Below are positions 45,186 through 54,495 of a stretch of DNA of 64,000 bases, one piece after another; positions within the stretch are counted from its first letter, which is position 1; each line of letters begins with the position of its first letter. The notes under the pieces are model-generated. The model saw nothing but the letters and a program-made list of their open reading frames with translations. It was not told the DNA's origin and made no database searches. The stretch lies in contig CAIQAB010000019.1 of assembly GCA_903869675.1 (NCBI GenBank), forward strand, positions 1-64,000, read 5' to 3'. A program made the position numbers and the translations under genes. The DNA comes from an uncultured Verrucomicrobiota bacterium. GTDB taxonomy: Bacteria; Verrucomicrobiota; Verrucomicrobiia; Opitutales; Opitutaceae.

Positions 45186-46307
45186 TTAATCCTGACCGAG
45201 CAGGTAATCCGGATTCAGTTTATGCAGGGACTTGGGAATGAAGACGCCATTCTTTCGAATGATTTTACCGTCGAACCAGACCTCGCCGCCGCCGTATTCG
45301 GGGCGCTGGATATTCACCATATCCCAGTGGACCTGGCTCTTGTTACCGTTGCCCACGCCCTCATAGGCCTGACCGGGGGTGAAGTGGAAGCTCCCGGCGA
45401 TCTTCTCGTCGAAGAGGATATCGCGCATCGGCTCGCGGATGTGGGGGTTAAAGCCGAGGGCAAACTCACCCACGTAGCGGGCGCCGGGGTCACTATCGAG
45501 AATCTCATTGAGTCGCTTGGTGTTGTTGGCGGTGGCTTCCACGATACGTCCCCCTTTAAAAACAAGGCGGATATTCTCGAACGAGGTGCCGAGATAGACG
45601 GAGGGGGTATTGTATTGGATGACGCCCTCAACCGAATCCTTGACCGGGCAGGAGAACACCTCGCCGTCGGGGATGTTGCGCTGACCGCCGCAGGCCCGGG
45701 CGCCGATGCCCTTGATGGAGAAGGTCAGATCGGTGCCCGGGCCCTTGAGGTGCACCCGGTCGGTCTTTGCCATGAGGGCCACGAGCGCCTTCATGCCGGG
45801 AATCATGCGGGCATAGTTAAGGGTGCATACCCGGAAGTAGAAATCCTCGAAGGCTTCGGTGCTCATGCCGGCTTGCTGGGCCATGGCGGCGGTCGGCCAG
45901 CGCAGCACGACCCACTTGGTCTTGTTTACGCGGTGGTCGAGCACGGGCTTCATCAACCGCGAGTAGAGTTGCACGCGGGAGGAAGGGACGTCGGAAGATT
46001 CGAAGATATTATCCGAACCACGAAGGGCGATGTAGGCGTCCACTTTCTGCATGCGGAGCAACTCGACCTCGGCCTGGGGTGCAAATTGCGCCTCTTCCGC
46101 TCCCCGCATCAGCTCGCGAGTGATGCGGGCACGATGCAGTTGAACGATGGGATGGGCACCGCGGGCGCGGGCAGCGCGGACCAGCGACACGACCATCTCA
46201 TCGGGCACATCGAAGGCGTCGATCAGGACGCGTTCGCCTTTTTTAAGTTCGCAGGAAAACCCGGCCAGGCCGGCGGCAAGTTGATCAAAACGAGGATCGG
46301 TGAGCAT
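45186..46307 (-). CDS. Aminopeptidase, M29 family
   Basis: A 373-residue metallo-aminopeptidase resembling AmpT/AmpS of thermophiles. The N-terminal domain has G-E-R-V-L-I-D-A and R-G-A-H-P-I-V; the C-terminal metal domain shows [22 protein letters not shown] and [13 protein letters not shown]. Glu, Glu, His, Tyr, His and Asp in these blocks correspond to the ligand set described for the family. It releases N-terminal residues from peptides, probably in the cytoplasm. It lies 38 bases after lpxK on the same strand, likely read from the same message. Confidence 0.9.
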   Translation of the reverse strand: MLTDPRFDQLAAGLAGFSCELKKGERVLIDAFDVPDEMVVSLVRAARARGAHPIVQLHRARITRELMRGAEEAQFAPQAEVELLRMQKVDAYIALRGSDNIFESSDVPSSRVQLYSRLMKPVLDHRVNKTKWVVLRWPTAAMAQQAGMSTEAFEDFYFRVCTLNYARMIPGMKALVALMAKTDRVHLKGPGTDLTFSIKGIGARACGGQRNIPDGEVFSCPVKDSVEGVIQYNTPSVYLGTSFENIRLVFKGGRIVEATANNTKRLNEILDSDPGARYVGEFALGFNPHIREPMRDILFDEKIAGSFHFTPGQAYEGVGNGNKSQVHWDMVNIQRPEYGGGEVWFDGKIIRKNGVFIPKSLHKLNPDYLLGQD

Positions 46308-46345
46308 GGTTTTAAGGGATATGGAAAGAGGGATTTACCCAGAAA

Positions 46346-47575
46346 CTAAGGCAAGCGCACGCCAAGCCCCGCCCCGGTCGCCGCCAAACCGGGCGACGGA
46401 TTTTGGGCCGGAAAACAAATGCGCCCGACCGCGTCGTCAAAGCCGCTCGCCCCGCGCAAGATCTCAATCTCAAGACGCAGGTAATAAATCGGGACCGGGC
46501 AGGGCATGCCATCGGGGATGCGGACCGCGTCTTTCTCCGTCGTAACGATGAACTCCACTTCTTGTTCCAGCGCCTGCGAAAAAATCTCCACAAAATCTTC
46601 GTAGCTGAAGCGGTAGTGATCAAGGAAGCGGCGAGTAAACTCGATCCGCCCACCGAGGTCTCGCACGAAAGCCTCGAAACTCTCCGGCACCGCGATACCC
46701 GAAAAGGCCCCCACCCTCCGGCCCTCGAGGTCTGCCAGCGGGCGCCGCTCGTCCGTCCCCAGACGCTGGAGATACTGCGGACGGTGCGCGCACTCGATCA
46801 CGTCCACACCCGGATTGTGCCGCTGGATCAACTCCTCCAGCTCGGGGTCGCGCTCGCCGTCGGACTTGGTCAGGAGCACGTAGCTGGCACGCTTCAGGTG
46901 CTTGATCGGCTCGCGCAAGATACCGCGCGGCAAGAGCTGGCCGTTGCCAAAGGGGTTGGTCTTGTCGACCAGCAGAAGATTGAGCCGGCCCTTGAGCGGG
47001 AGGTATTGGAAACCATCGTCCAGGATGAGCGTGTCGCAACGGAACTTCTTGATCGCGTATACCCCGGCCTTGACCCGGTCTTTGTCCACAAGAACCACCA
47101 CGCCGGGCAGATTGCGCGCCAGCATGTAGGGCTCGTCGCCCGCCTGCTCGGAATCCAGCAGCACCGACTGTCCGTCGCTCACAATGCGCGGAGGCGGCGC
47201 GCTGGTGTGGGTAAACCACCACAGCGCTTTTTTCCAAAGCGGCGGAGCCTTGCTGCGATAGCCCCGCGAAAGAATGGCCACCTTGCGCCCGCGATCGCGG
47301 AGGGCGCGGGCAAACATCTCCACCACAGGGGTCTTGCCGGTGCCGCCGACCGTGAGGTTGCCCACCACCACCACGAGGCAGCCCAGCGGTTGGTCATGGA
47401 GTATGCGTTGGCGATAAAGCCAGACCCGCGTCTGCACGATGCCGCTGAATATCCACGAGAGGCCGTGCAACAACCCCGCGAAGAGCGTGGGCCAGACCCC
47501 TTCGCGACGACCAAAAATCACATCAATCGTGAATTGCTCGGAAGCGTTGAGGGTGCGTTTCAGCCAGTGGGACAT
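46346..47575 (-). CDS. lpxK: Tetraacyldisaccharide 4'-kinase
   Basis: A 409-residue enzyme adding the 4'-phosphate to the lipid A precursor at the inner membrane, evidence for an LPS-type outer membrane. The start at 47575 gives [15 protein letters not shown]; a 7-residue upstream extension was rejected. An N-terminal hydrophobic segment ([16 protein letters not shown]) anchors it. The P-loop reads [15 protein letters not shown], followed by V-A-I-L-S-R-G-Y and L-I-L-D-D-G-F-Q-Y, family signatures. The C-terminal part has [11 protein letters not shown]. Length is a little above the E. coli enzyme. It is followed at 38 bases by the aminopeptidase gene. Confidence 0.93.
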   Translation of the reverse strand: MSHWLKRTLNASEQFTIDVIFGRREGVWPTLFAGLLHGLSWIFSGIVQTRVWLYRQRILHDQPLGCLVVVVGNLTVGGTGKTPVVEMFARALRDRGRKVAILSRGYRSKAPPLWKKALWWFTHTSAPPPRIVSDGQSVLLDSEQAGDEPYMLARNLPGVVVLVDKDRVKAGVYAIKKFRCDTLILDDGFQYLPLKGRLNLLLVDKTNPFGNGQLLPRGILREPIKHLKRASYVLLTKSDGERDPELEELIQRHNPGVDVIECAHRPQYLQRLGTDERRPLADLEGRRVGAFSGIAVPESFEAFVRDLGGRIEFTRRFLDHYRFSYEDFVEIFSQALEQEVEFIVTTEKDAVRIPDGMPCPVPIYYLRLEIEILRGASGFDDAVGRICFPAQNPSPGLAATGAGLGVRLP

Positions 47576-47698
47576 GCAGGAGCGAGATACCGGCAAAAAG
47601 GCCTGCTGCTAGGCCGGAGGCGAGGGGAAATCGGATTTGACCACTCCGGCAGGTCGCGGATGGTGTCGCTCTTCCCGCCGTCCGGCGGACACCTTACC

Positions 47699-48787
47699 AT
47701 GAGCTACAAACTCTTCATCCCCGGCCCCATCGCCGTCTCTGACAAAACCCTCCACGCGATGGCCCAAGGCATGATCGGGCACCGCAGCACGGACTTCGTC
47801 GCCCTTTATAATGCGATTCAGCCCTCCTTGCAGGCCCTGTTCTACACCCAAGACGCCGTTTACCTGTCCACCAGTTCCGCTTGGGGCGTAATGGAAGGCG
47901 CCATTCGCAACGTAGTGAAAAAGAAGGTGCTAAACTGCATGAACGGCGCCTTCTCGGACAAATGGTATGATGTGTCCCTGCGCTGCGGCAAACCAGCGAC
48001 CGCCCTGAAGGCCGAATGGGGCCAGCCGGTCGATCCCGAAGCCGTCCGCCGCGAACTCGCCACCGGCACCTACGACGCCATCACCCTGATTCATAACGAG
48101 ACCTCCTGCGGTTGCATGAGCGACCTTGCCGCCCTCATGACCGTGATTCGCGAGTTCCCCGAGGTGATTTCGATCATCGACACCGTCAGCTCCTTCTCCG
48201 TGGTCCCGATCAAAAAGGACGAGCTCGGCATCGACGTGCTGATCACCGGCTCGCAAAAGGCCCTCGCCCTGCCCCCCGGCCTCGCCCTTTTCAGCGTATC
48301 CAAACGCGCCCTCGAACGCGCCGCCAGCATCACAGACCGCGGCTATTATTTCGATTTCGTCGAATTCCAGAAGAACCACGAAGCCGGCATGACGCCGAGC
48401 ACTCCCGCCATCGCGCTCATCTACGCCCTGAAATCGAAACTGGACGACATCGCCGCCGAGGGCATCGAGGCCCGCTACGCCCGCCACGCCCGCCTGAACA
48501 AAACCGTCCGCGATCATATTCTCGCCAAGGGCTTCACGATGTTCCCCCGCGAAGGCTACGGCTCGGTCGCGCTGAACTGCTTTGCCAACAACCTCGGCTA
48601 CGACCTCGCGGCGTTGAACAAGACCCTGAAGAACAAACACCACCTCGTGATCGACGGCGGTTACGGCAAGCTGAAGGGCAAAACCTTCCGCATCTCGAAC
48701 ATGGGCGACGAGACCGACGCCACCATCGCCGCGATGCTCGCGTCCTTCGACTCCGCCCTCGCCGAGTGCCCCAAGGCTACCGCCTGA
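47699..48787 (+). CDS. Serine/alanine-glyoxylate-type aminotransferase
   Basis: A 362-residue PLP enzyme of class V beginning MSYKLFIPGPIAVSDKTL, with G-H-R-S-T-D-F near residue 28. The PLP lysine is in L-I-T-G-S-Q-K-A-L-A-L-P-P-G-L-A, and D-T-V-S-S-F contacts the cofactor; the early L-S-T-S-S-A-W-G-V-M-E block binds phosphate. Relatives act on serine, alanine, phosphonopyruvate or aspartate with glyoxylate. Which one cannot be read from the sequence. Start chosen from the family pattern G-P-x-x-V. Divergent from lpxK by 123 bases and followed by a terminator. Confidence 0.85.
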   Translation: MSYKLFIPGPIAVSDKTLHAMAQGMIGHRSTDFVALYNAIQPSLQALFYTQDAVYLSTSSAWGVMEGAIRNVVKKKVLNCMNGAFSDKWYDVSLRCGKPATALKAEWGQPVDPEAVRRELATGTYDAITLIHNETSCGCMSDLAALMTVIREFPEVISIIDTVSSFSVVPIKKDELGIDVLITGSQKALALPPGLALFSVSKRALERAASITDRGYYFDFVEFQKNHEAGMTPSTPAIALIYALKSKLDDIAAEGIEARYARHARLNKTVRDHILAKGFTMFPREGYGSVALNCFANNLGYDLAALNKTLKNKHHLVIDGGYGKLKGKTFRISNMGDETDATIAAMLASFDSALAECPKATA

Positions 48788-48817
48788 TCCAGCGCACGCC
48801 TCCCGCCCAGCTACCCC

Positions 48818-48851
48818 GCCCGTCGGCCCCTTTCGGCCGCCGGGCTTTTTT
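48818..48851 (+). terminator. Terminator after the aminotransferase gene
   Basis: GCCCG-TCGGCC / GGCCG-CCGGGC arms with one mismatch region and loop CCTTTC are followed by TTTTTT, 30 bases past the stop. Confidence 0.75.
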
Positions 48852-48968
48852 GGGCCCGCACAGAATTTTCCCACCCGCTTCCCAGCCGTAGAATAACGCG
48901 CTGGGGCTGAAGTCCGCGCTCGGTCCTTGCCCCCCGCCACGCCGCCGCCCACTTTCTCGCGCAAACCC

Positions 48969-50000
48969 ATGCCACTCATCCCTAAACTCACCGATAAACT
49001 CCAGCGCCACCCCAAGCGCGTGGTCTTCGCTGAAGGCGCCGATCCCCGCATCCTTCAGGCCGCCCGCCAGTGGGTGACGCGGCGCATGGGAGTGCCCATC
49101 CTGCTCGGCGACCGCGCCGTGATCAAAGACGTCGCCGCTCGACTCGATATCAATTTGCAGGGTATGCGGCTCATCGAGCCAGCCCGCAGCGAAGACCTCC
49201 CGGCCTTGACAAACCAGTTCGAGCAGATCCGCCGGCTAAAAGGCATCAAAACCGCCGAGGCCGCGGAAGCCCTGAAGAACAACGGCTACTTCGCCACCAT
49301 GATGGTGGTCACCGGCCAGGCCGACGCCCTCGTGTCGGGCGGCTCCATCGCGGCCGCCAGCGCCTTGCGCCCGATCTTCCAAATCATCCCCCGCCTGGCC
49401 GGCGTCGAACACGCCTCCTCCTTGATGATCCTTGATTTCGACGAGAAAAAAATCGGCTCCGACGGCGCCCTTTTTCTCTCGGACTGCGGCGTCATCCCCG
49501 ACCCCACCGCCGAGCAACTGTGCGACATCGCCCTGTCCACCGCCAGCATCGCCCGCCACCTGACCGGCGAAATCCCCCGCGTCGCGATGCTCAGCTATGC
49601 CACCCATAGCAGCTCAAACCATCCCGCTTTGGTCAAAGTCCGCCACGCCACCGAGCTCGCCCGGGCCAAGGCCAAAGCCCTCCACCTCGAAATGGAAATC
49701 GACGGCGAGATCCAAATCGACGCCGCCCTCGAACTCGTGGTCGCCAAAAACAAAAACGTCACCAGCTCAGTCGGCGGTCGCGCCAACGTGCTCATCTTCC
49801 CCGACCTGAACTCCGGCAACATCGCCTTCAAACTCGTCCAGATACTCGCCGGCGCCAATACCTTCGGCCAGATTCTCACCGGCTTGACCAAACCCGCCGC
49901 CGAAATCTCCCGCGGCGCCAGTGCCCACGACGTCTTCGGTGCGGCCGCTATCGTCGCCACCCAAGCCATCGACCCGCGCCTGCTGCATGGCTCGGCTTGA
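48969..50000 (+). CDS. pta: Phosphate acetyltransferase, catalytic domain only
   Basis: A 343-residue PTA_PTB-domain enzyme interconverting acetyl-CoA and acetyl phosphate. The start at 48969 gives MPLIPKLTDKLQRHPKRVVF. Signatures: V-F-A-E-G-A-D-P-R-I-L-Q-A-A, M-V-V-T-G-Q-A-D-A-L-V-S-G-G, S-L-M-I-L-D-F-D-E-K-K, L-S-Y-A-T-H-S-S-S, and A-N-V-L-I-F-P-D-L-N-S-G-N-I. Enterobacterial Pta has an extra 350-residue regulatory N-terminus; here that half is a separate gene 10 bases downstream. Phosphate butyryltransferase is a less likely alternative. Acetate kinase is not in this window. Confidence 0.9.
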   Translation: MPLIPKLTDKLQRHPKRVVFAEGADPRILQAARQWVTRRMGVPILLGDRAVIKDVAARLDINLQGMRLIEPARSEDLPALTNQFEQIRRLKGIKTAEAAEALKNNGYFATMMVVTGQADALVSGGSIAAASALRPIFQIIPRLAGVEHASSLMILDFDEKKIGSDGALFLSDCGVIPDPTAEQLCDIALSTASIARHLTGEIPRVAMLSYATHSSSNHPALVKVRHATELARAKAKALHLEMEIDGEIQIDAALELVVAKNKNVTSSVGGRANVLIFPDLNSGNIAFKLVQILAGANTFGQILTGLTKPAAEISRGASAHDVFGAAAIVATQAIDPRLLHGSA

Positions 50001-50010
50001 TTTTACTGAA

Positions 50011-51222
50011 ATGGCCTCCCGCCCTCTCATGCCTGCAGCTGAAACGACCACCCCGGGCGAGCTGTTCCCCACGCCCAACCCCTTCGACCAGCCCGCGCTG
50101 CCGCTGCTGACCACCCCGACCAATAACGTCACAAAACGAGTTTTCGTCGCCGCCACGCGGATGAACGACGGCAAAACCACCACCTGCCTCGGCCTGTATG
50201 GTGCCCTGCAAGCCCGGTTCCCCCGCGTAGGTTTTATCAAGCCCGTCGGCCAGCGCTTCGTCGAAGTCCATGGTCAAAAGATCGACGAAGATTCCGTGCT
50301 GCTAGACTCGATCTTCCAAGTCCGGGTTCCCATCGAAAGCATGAGCCCAGTCGCGATCGACAGCACTTTCACGCGACGCTTTCTGGAAAACCCCGAAGGC
50401 CTCCTTCCCGCCCTGGAAGACCGCATCTGCCGCGCCTTTGACCGCGTTTCCTGGGAAAAAGATTTCACCATCATCGAGGGCACCGGCCACGCCGGAGTCG
50501 GCTCCGTTTTCGACCTGTCCAACGCCCGCGTCGCCAAGCTGCTCAACGCCAAAGTCATCCTCGTCTCCCCCGGCGGCATCGGCCGGCCTGTGGACGAACT
50601 CGCCTTAAACAAGGCCCTCTTCGACCACTACGGAGTCGAGGTGATCGGCGCCATCCTGAATAAGATCGAGCCGGATAAGATGGATATGGTGCACCACTAC
50701 GCCGGCCTCGGCCTCGCCCGCCTGGGCATCCCGCTGCTCGGCGTGCTTCCCATCCAAAGCGCCCTGATCGCCCCCAATCTGGCCCAAATCGCCGAGGAGA
50801 TCGGCGGTAAATGGCTCAACGGCAAACGCGGCGGCGTAAAGCAACGCGTGCAACGCGTCGTAGTCGGCGCCATGTCCGCCAAGGGCATCGTCGACTACCT
50901 GCAACCCGGCGTGCTGATTATCACCCCGGGCGACCGCGACGATATCCTGCTCGCCGCCCTCGCCTCGTCCAAAATTTCCGGCGGCGCCAGCATCGCCGGC
51001 CTCGTCGTCACCAACGACATTAAACCGCATCCCAAGCTCGCCGAACTCCTCGCCCAGACCGACATCCCGGTCATCGCCACCAAGGAGGAGAGTTACGAGG
51101 TCACTAGCCGTATCAACCACATGTCGGTGAAGACCCAACCGCAGGATCACGACAAGTTTCCGATCATCAAACAGTTGATCGCCGACCACGTCGATCTCTC
51201 CAAGCTCATCGCCAGCGTTTGA
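50011..51222 (+). CDS. BioD-like ATPase with DRTGG domain, detached Pta N-terminus
   Basis: A 403-residue cytoplasmic protein. The start at 50011 is preferred; 50029 is possible. The N-terminal half resembles the P-loop ATPase part of long Pta proteins and BioD: V-F-V-A-A-T-R-M-N-D-G-K-T-T-T, G-F-I-K-P-V-G-Q-R, I-I-E-G-T-G-H-A-G-V-G-S-V. The DRTGG-type domain (residues about 270-370) shows V-V-G-A-M-S-A-K-G-I-V-D-Y, L-I-I-T-P-G-D-R-D-D-I-L and G-L-V-V-T-N-D-I-K-P. The gene follows pta by 10 bases in the same operon. In long Pta this half modulates activity, so it is likely a regulatory partner. The P-loop lacks the usual G-x-x-G spacing, so ATP hydrolysis is uncertain. Confidence 0.82.
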   Translation: MASRPLMPAAETTTPGELFPTPNPFDQPALPLLTTPTNNVTKRVFVAATRMNDGKTTTCLGLYGALQARFPRVGFIKPVGQRFVEVHGQKIDEDSVLLDSIFQVRVPIESMSPVAIDSTFTRRFLENPEGLLPALEDRICRAFDRVSWEKDFTIIEGTGHAGVGSVFDLSNARVAKLLNAKVILVSPGGIGRPVDELALNKALFDHYGVEVIGAILNKIEPDKMDMVHHYAGLGLARLGIPLLGVLPIQSALIAPNLAQIAEEIGGKWLNGKRGGVKQRVQRVVVGAMSAKGIVDYLQPGVLIITPGDRDDILLAALASSKISGGASIAGLVVTNDIKPHPKLAELLAQTDIPVIATKEESYEVTSRINHMSVKTQPQDHDKFPIIKQLIADHVDLSKLIASV

Positions 51223-51264
51223 GGGCGGGAAAAGGCTAGAAGCAAGGACTTGGCGCCAAGCCCA

Positions 51265-53841
51265 TCACCGCCACTCGTGCCGGGGATAGCGCCGGCTGAG
51301 CTCGCCCTTCACCGTCGGATACATGTCTCGCCAGAAACTGGTGAGATCATCCGTGACTTGGATGGGGCGGTAATTCGGCGCCAGCACGTGGATCTTCACC
51401 GGCACCCGCCCGCGCCCAAGCGTGAAGCGCCCCTCGATGCCGTAGAGCTCCTGTATCCGCGCGGACATTACCGGTGGTCCCTCCCTGGCGTATTCGAGCT
51501 TCGCCTTGCGGCCGTTGGCCATGGTCAACCGCTCCGGCAGGTAGTCATCGAGCACCGCGAGTTGCTCCGCCGTTAACCAGTCGCGCAGGACCGCCATGAT
51601 CTCGTCCTTGCCCTTGTCCTTCACCGCCCGCGCCCCGAGTTCGCCGTAACAGAGTTGTTCAATTAAGGTCGGCCGGTCCCCATCGGTGAGCGGGTTGACC
51701 TCCAACTCAGGAAACCACTCCGCCATGCGGTTCACGCGCAGGATCCACTGCTCCACCGTTTCATCCCACGCCTCGATCTTGATCCGCCCCGCCACCACTT
51801 CGCGGGTCAATAAAAGCGCCGCCTCCCCCAACGGCGCCTCATCGCCGCTCACCCGCGCCTCGAGCACGAGATCGCGAAAGCGCCGCTCGCGCCGCGTGAT
51901 CACCCGCTTCATCTCCGGGTCGTAGACCACCGCGCGCTCCTCCCGGTAGTCGGCCGGAAAAAGCTCCTTCAGCCACGGCTCCTCGACTGCCGTCGCGAGC
52001 GAGAGCAGCGTGCTCACCTCGCCATCCCCGCGCCCGATCTCACTCACCTCCGCCACGACGAGGAGCGGTGCCCGTTGGATCGCGCTCTCCCGGGCGAGGA
52101 AACCCCGGCGGCCATGCACGAGTTCACAGCGGAGCGTGCCACCATCGAGCCGCTTGGCCACTTGGTCGGAAAAGCCCGCCAGCACGCACTTGGCCACCGC
52201 TCCCGCCTCAGGCCGTCGCTCGGCCACATCGAGGCCCTCCTTTTCCGCGATTTCGAGAAATGACGCGAAGAGCGGCCCCACCGCCCGCGCCCCCTGCGCG
52301 TGGATGCCCAGCCTCCGGCAGGCATCGAGGCCAAAGCTCGCTTTTTCAGCAAAGCGCCACGCGCGCATGAGCAGGAAAAAGTCGCTCTCCATTTCCTCCC
52401 CCAGCGCCTCTTCGCGCGCCTCATCCACCACTCGCGGCAAACCGCGTTGCAAAAAACTCCGCCCCTGGGTGAGCGCGGCCATGAGCGCCACCGGTCGCAC
52501 GCAACCGCGGGCCTCCGCCTCGAGAAACATGCGCGCGTAGCGCGGATGCACCGGAAACCGCAGCATGCGCCGCCCGATATCCGTGATCACCGCTTGGGCA
52601 TCGCCCCCCACGGACTTTTTTCCCAACGCCAGTGCCCCGAGATCCGTTAACAATGCTTCCGCCCGGGCCAATGCCTTCCCGTCCGGACGTTCCAACCACG
52701 GGAAGCCCGCCACATCGTCGATGCCGCTGGCCTTGAGCGTGAGCACCACCTCAGCCAGATCGAGCCGCCGCACCTCGGGCAACTCCTGCGCCGGTCGCCC
52801 CGTGTGCTCGCGCTCCGTCCAAAGCCGCAGGCAGCGCCCCGGCGCGGTGCGCCCCGCCCGCCCCGCCCGCTGGTCCGCACTCGCCCGCGAGATCTTTTCC
52901 ACCAGCAGGGTGTTGATGCCACGGTTGGGATCGAATTTCGCCTGCCGCGCCAAGCCGGCATCCACCACCACAGTGACGCCATCAATGGTCAGCGAGGTCT
53001 CGGCGACGTTGGTCGATACGATAATCTTACGGGCGCTGGTCCGCGCCACCGCCCGGTCCTGCGCCTCCGGCGGCAGTTCACCATGCAAAGGCAGCACCAC
53101 GCAGCCATTCAGCTCCCGGTGCTCGCCCAGCGCCTGCACCGTGCGCCCGATTTCGTAGGCTCCGGGCAAAAATACCAAAAAATCCCCCTCCGTGCGCCCC
53201 GCCAACCGCGCGCACTCCCGCGCCGCGACATCCCAGACCGGTTCGGCCTCGAAGTTTACCGCCTTGGGCAGATACTCGATCGCCACCGGAAAACTCTGCC
53301 CCTGCGAGGTGAGGATTTCGCAAGGCGCGAGATACTCCGCAAGCCCCTGCGCATCCAGCGTGGCCGACATAACCACGATTTTAAGATCCGGACGTGTGGT
53401 CCTCTGGATCTGTAAAGCCCTCGCCAGCGAGATGTCCCCGTAAAGGTGACGCTCATGAAACTCGTCGAAAATCAATGCCGACACCCCGCGCAGCCGTGCA
53501 TCAAAAGACATCTGTCGTAGCAAAATCCCCTCGGTCACAAACCGCACCCGCGTCCGCTCCGATACCCGTGACTCCAGCCGGATCTGATAACCCACCTCAT
53601 CGCCCAGCGCGCATCCGACCTCCTCCGCCACCCGCCGTGCCAGCATCCGCGCCGCCAGTCGCCGCGGCTGCAGGACCACCGCCTCGCCCGCCTCCAAAAA
53701 CCCATGCGCGCGGAGCATCTGCGGGATCTGCGTCGATTTGCCTGACCCGGTCGGAGCCTGCACCACCACCCGCCCCGTCCCCCGCAAGGCGGCCACTAGG
53801 GCGGTTTCCAACTCGTAAATAGGCAGTTCGCGCGGCGTCAT
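51265..53841 (-). CDS. hrpB: ATP-dependent helicase HrpB
   Basis: An 858-residue DEAH-type RNA helicase. Motifs in order: Walker A APTGSGKSTQIP near residue 30, Q-P-R-R-L-A-A, E-G-I-L-L-R, Walker B IFDEFHERHLYGD (DEFH variant of DEAH), V-M-S-A-T-L-D, then V-S-T-N-V-A-E-T-S-L-T-I and QRAGRAGRTAPG. The C-terminal part has the HrpB-specific region around P-V-K-I-H-V-L-A-P-N-Y-R-P. The family acts on RNA, though its physiological substrate is poorly known. It is convergent with pta and divergent from ybeY. Confidence 0.93.
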   Translation of the reverse strand: MTPRELPIYELETALVAALRGTGRVVVQAPTGSGKSTQIPQMLRAHGFLEAGEAVVLQPRRLAARMLARRVAEEVGCALGDEVGYQIRLESRVSERTRVRFVTEGILLRQMSFDARLRGVSALIFDEFHERHLYGDISLARALQIQRTTRPDLKIVVMSATLDAQGLAEYLAPCEILTSQGQSFPVAIEYLPKAVNFEAEPVWDVAARECARLAGRTEGDFLVFLPGAYEIGRTVQALGEHRELNGCVVLPLHGELPPEAQDRAVARTSARKIIVSTNVAETSLTIDGVTVVVDAGLARQAKFDPNRGINTLLVEKISRASADQRAGRAGRTAPGRCLRLWTEREHTGRPAQELPEVRRLDLAEVVLTLKASGIDDVAGFPWLERPDGKALARAEALLTDLGALALGKKSVGGDAQAVITDIGRRMLRFPVHPRYARMFLEAEARGCVRPVALMAALTQGRSFLQRGLPRVVDEAREEALGEEMESDFFLLMRAWRFAEKASFGLDACRRLGIHAQGARAVGPLFASFLEIAEKEGLDVAERRPEAGAVAKCVLAGFSDQVAKRLDGGTLRCELVHGRRGFLARESAIQRAPLLVVAEVSEIGRGDGEVSTLLSLATAVEEPWLKELFPADYREERAVVYDPEMKRVITRRERRFRDLVLEARVSGDEAPLGEAALLLTREVVAGRIKIEAWDETVEQWILRVNRMAEWFPELEVNPLTDGDRPTLIEQLCYGELGARAVKDKGKDEIMAVLRDWLTAEQLAVLDDYLPERLTMANGRKAKLEYAREGPPVMSARIQELYGIEGRFTLGRGRVPVKIHVLAPNYRPIQVTDDLTSFWRDMYPTVKGELSRRYPRHEWR

Positions 53842-53907
53842 CAGTTCGTCTTCTTAAACCAAAGCCCCCCACCGCCCGCCGCAAGCCCGCTCCCGCCCGC
53901 TGTTCTC

Positions 53908-54453
53908 ATGCGCGAACTCACCCTAACCTCCCGCCACCCCCGCCTCCGGCTCGACCGCAGCACCCTCGCCCGTGCCCTCGCACACCTCGACGCCGAGTTC
54001 CGCTTCACCCCCGCCGACCTCCCCACCCTCAGCCCCGCCGGCCGTCGCCGCGCCCGCGCCCAAGTGGCAGCCAAAACCCATACCCCCTCCGCCGTTCCGC
54101 CCGGTGCGTTATCCGTCACCTTGCTGACCGACCCAGCGCTCACCCTCCTGCATGCCGATTTCCTCAACGACCCGACCCCCACCGACGTCATCACGTTTGA
54201 AGGAGATCCCACACTCGATCATGCGGGCGACATCTGCGTCTCGGTTGATACCGCCCTCGCCTACGCCACGAAACACCAACTGCCTTTCGCCGAGGAACTC
54301 CTGCGCTACGTCATCCACGGCTGGCTTCATCTCGCCGGCTACGACGACCTCGAACCTCGCAAAAAACGCCGCCAGCGCGCCGCCGAGGACCGTGCTTTAA
54401 AGCTACTGCGAGCAGCCGACCTCGTCCCCGCCTTCATGCTCAAACCGCGTTAA
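53908..54453 (+). CDS. ybeY: Endoribonuclease YbeY (rRNA maturation), variant metal site
   Basis: A 181-residue metalloprotein of the UPF0054 family that takes part in 16S rRNA 3'-end maturation and ribosome quality control. The signature at residues 137-147 is HGWLHLAGYDD. Canonical proteins read H-G-x-x-H-L-x-G-Y-D-H, so His137 and His141 are kept but the third ligand is Asp147. The upstream L-N-D-P-T-P-T-D-V-I-T-F block (86-97) is family-like. The N-terminal 65 residues are poorly conserved. It begins a plus-strand run with a RecO-like gene 42 bases later. Confidence 0.88.
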   Translation: MRELTLTSRHPRLRLDRSTLARALAHLDAEFRFTPADLPTLSPAGRRRARAQVAAKTHTPSAVPPGALSVTLLTDPALTLLHADFLNDPTPTDVITFEGDPTLDHAGDICVSVDTALAYATKHQLPFAEELLRYVIHGWLHLAGYDDLEPRKKRRQRAAEDRALKLLRAADLVPAFMLKPR

Positions 54454-54495
54454 CCCGCTACCGGCGAATCCATTCACCATTCGGATTTTTCCCTC

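Noticed and set aside
47930-49051. Open frame antisense to the aminotransferase gene
   Set aside because: The PLP enzyme on the plus strand is complete; the frame also crosses its terminator.
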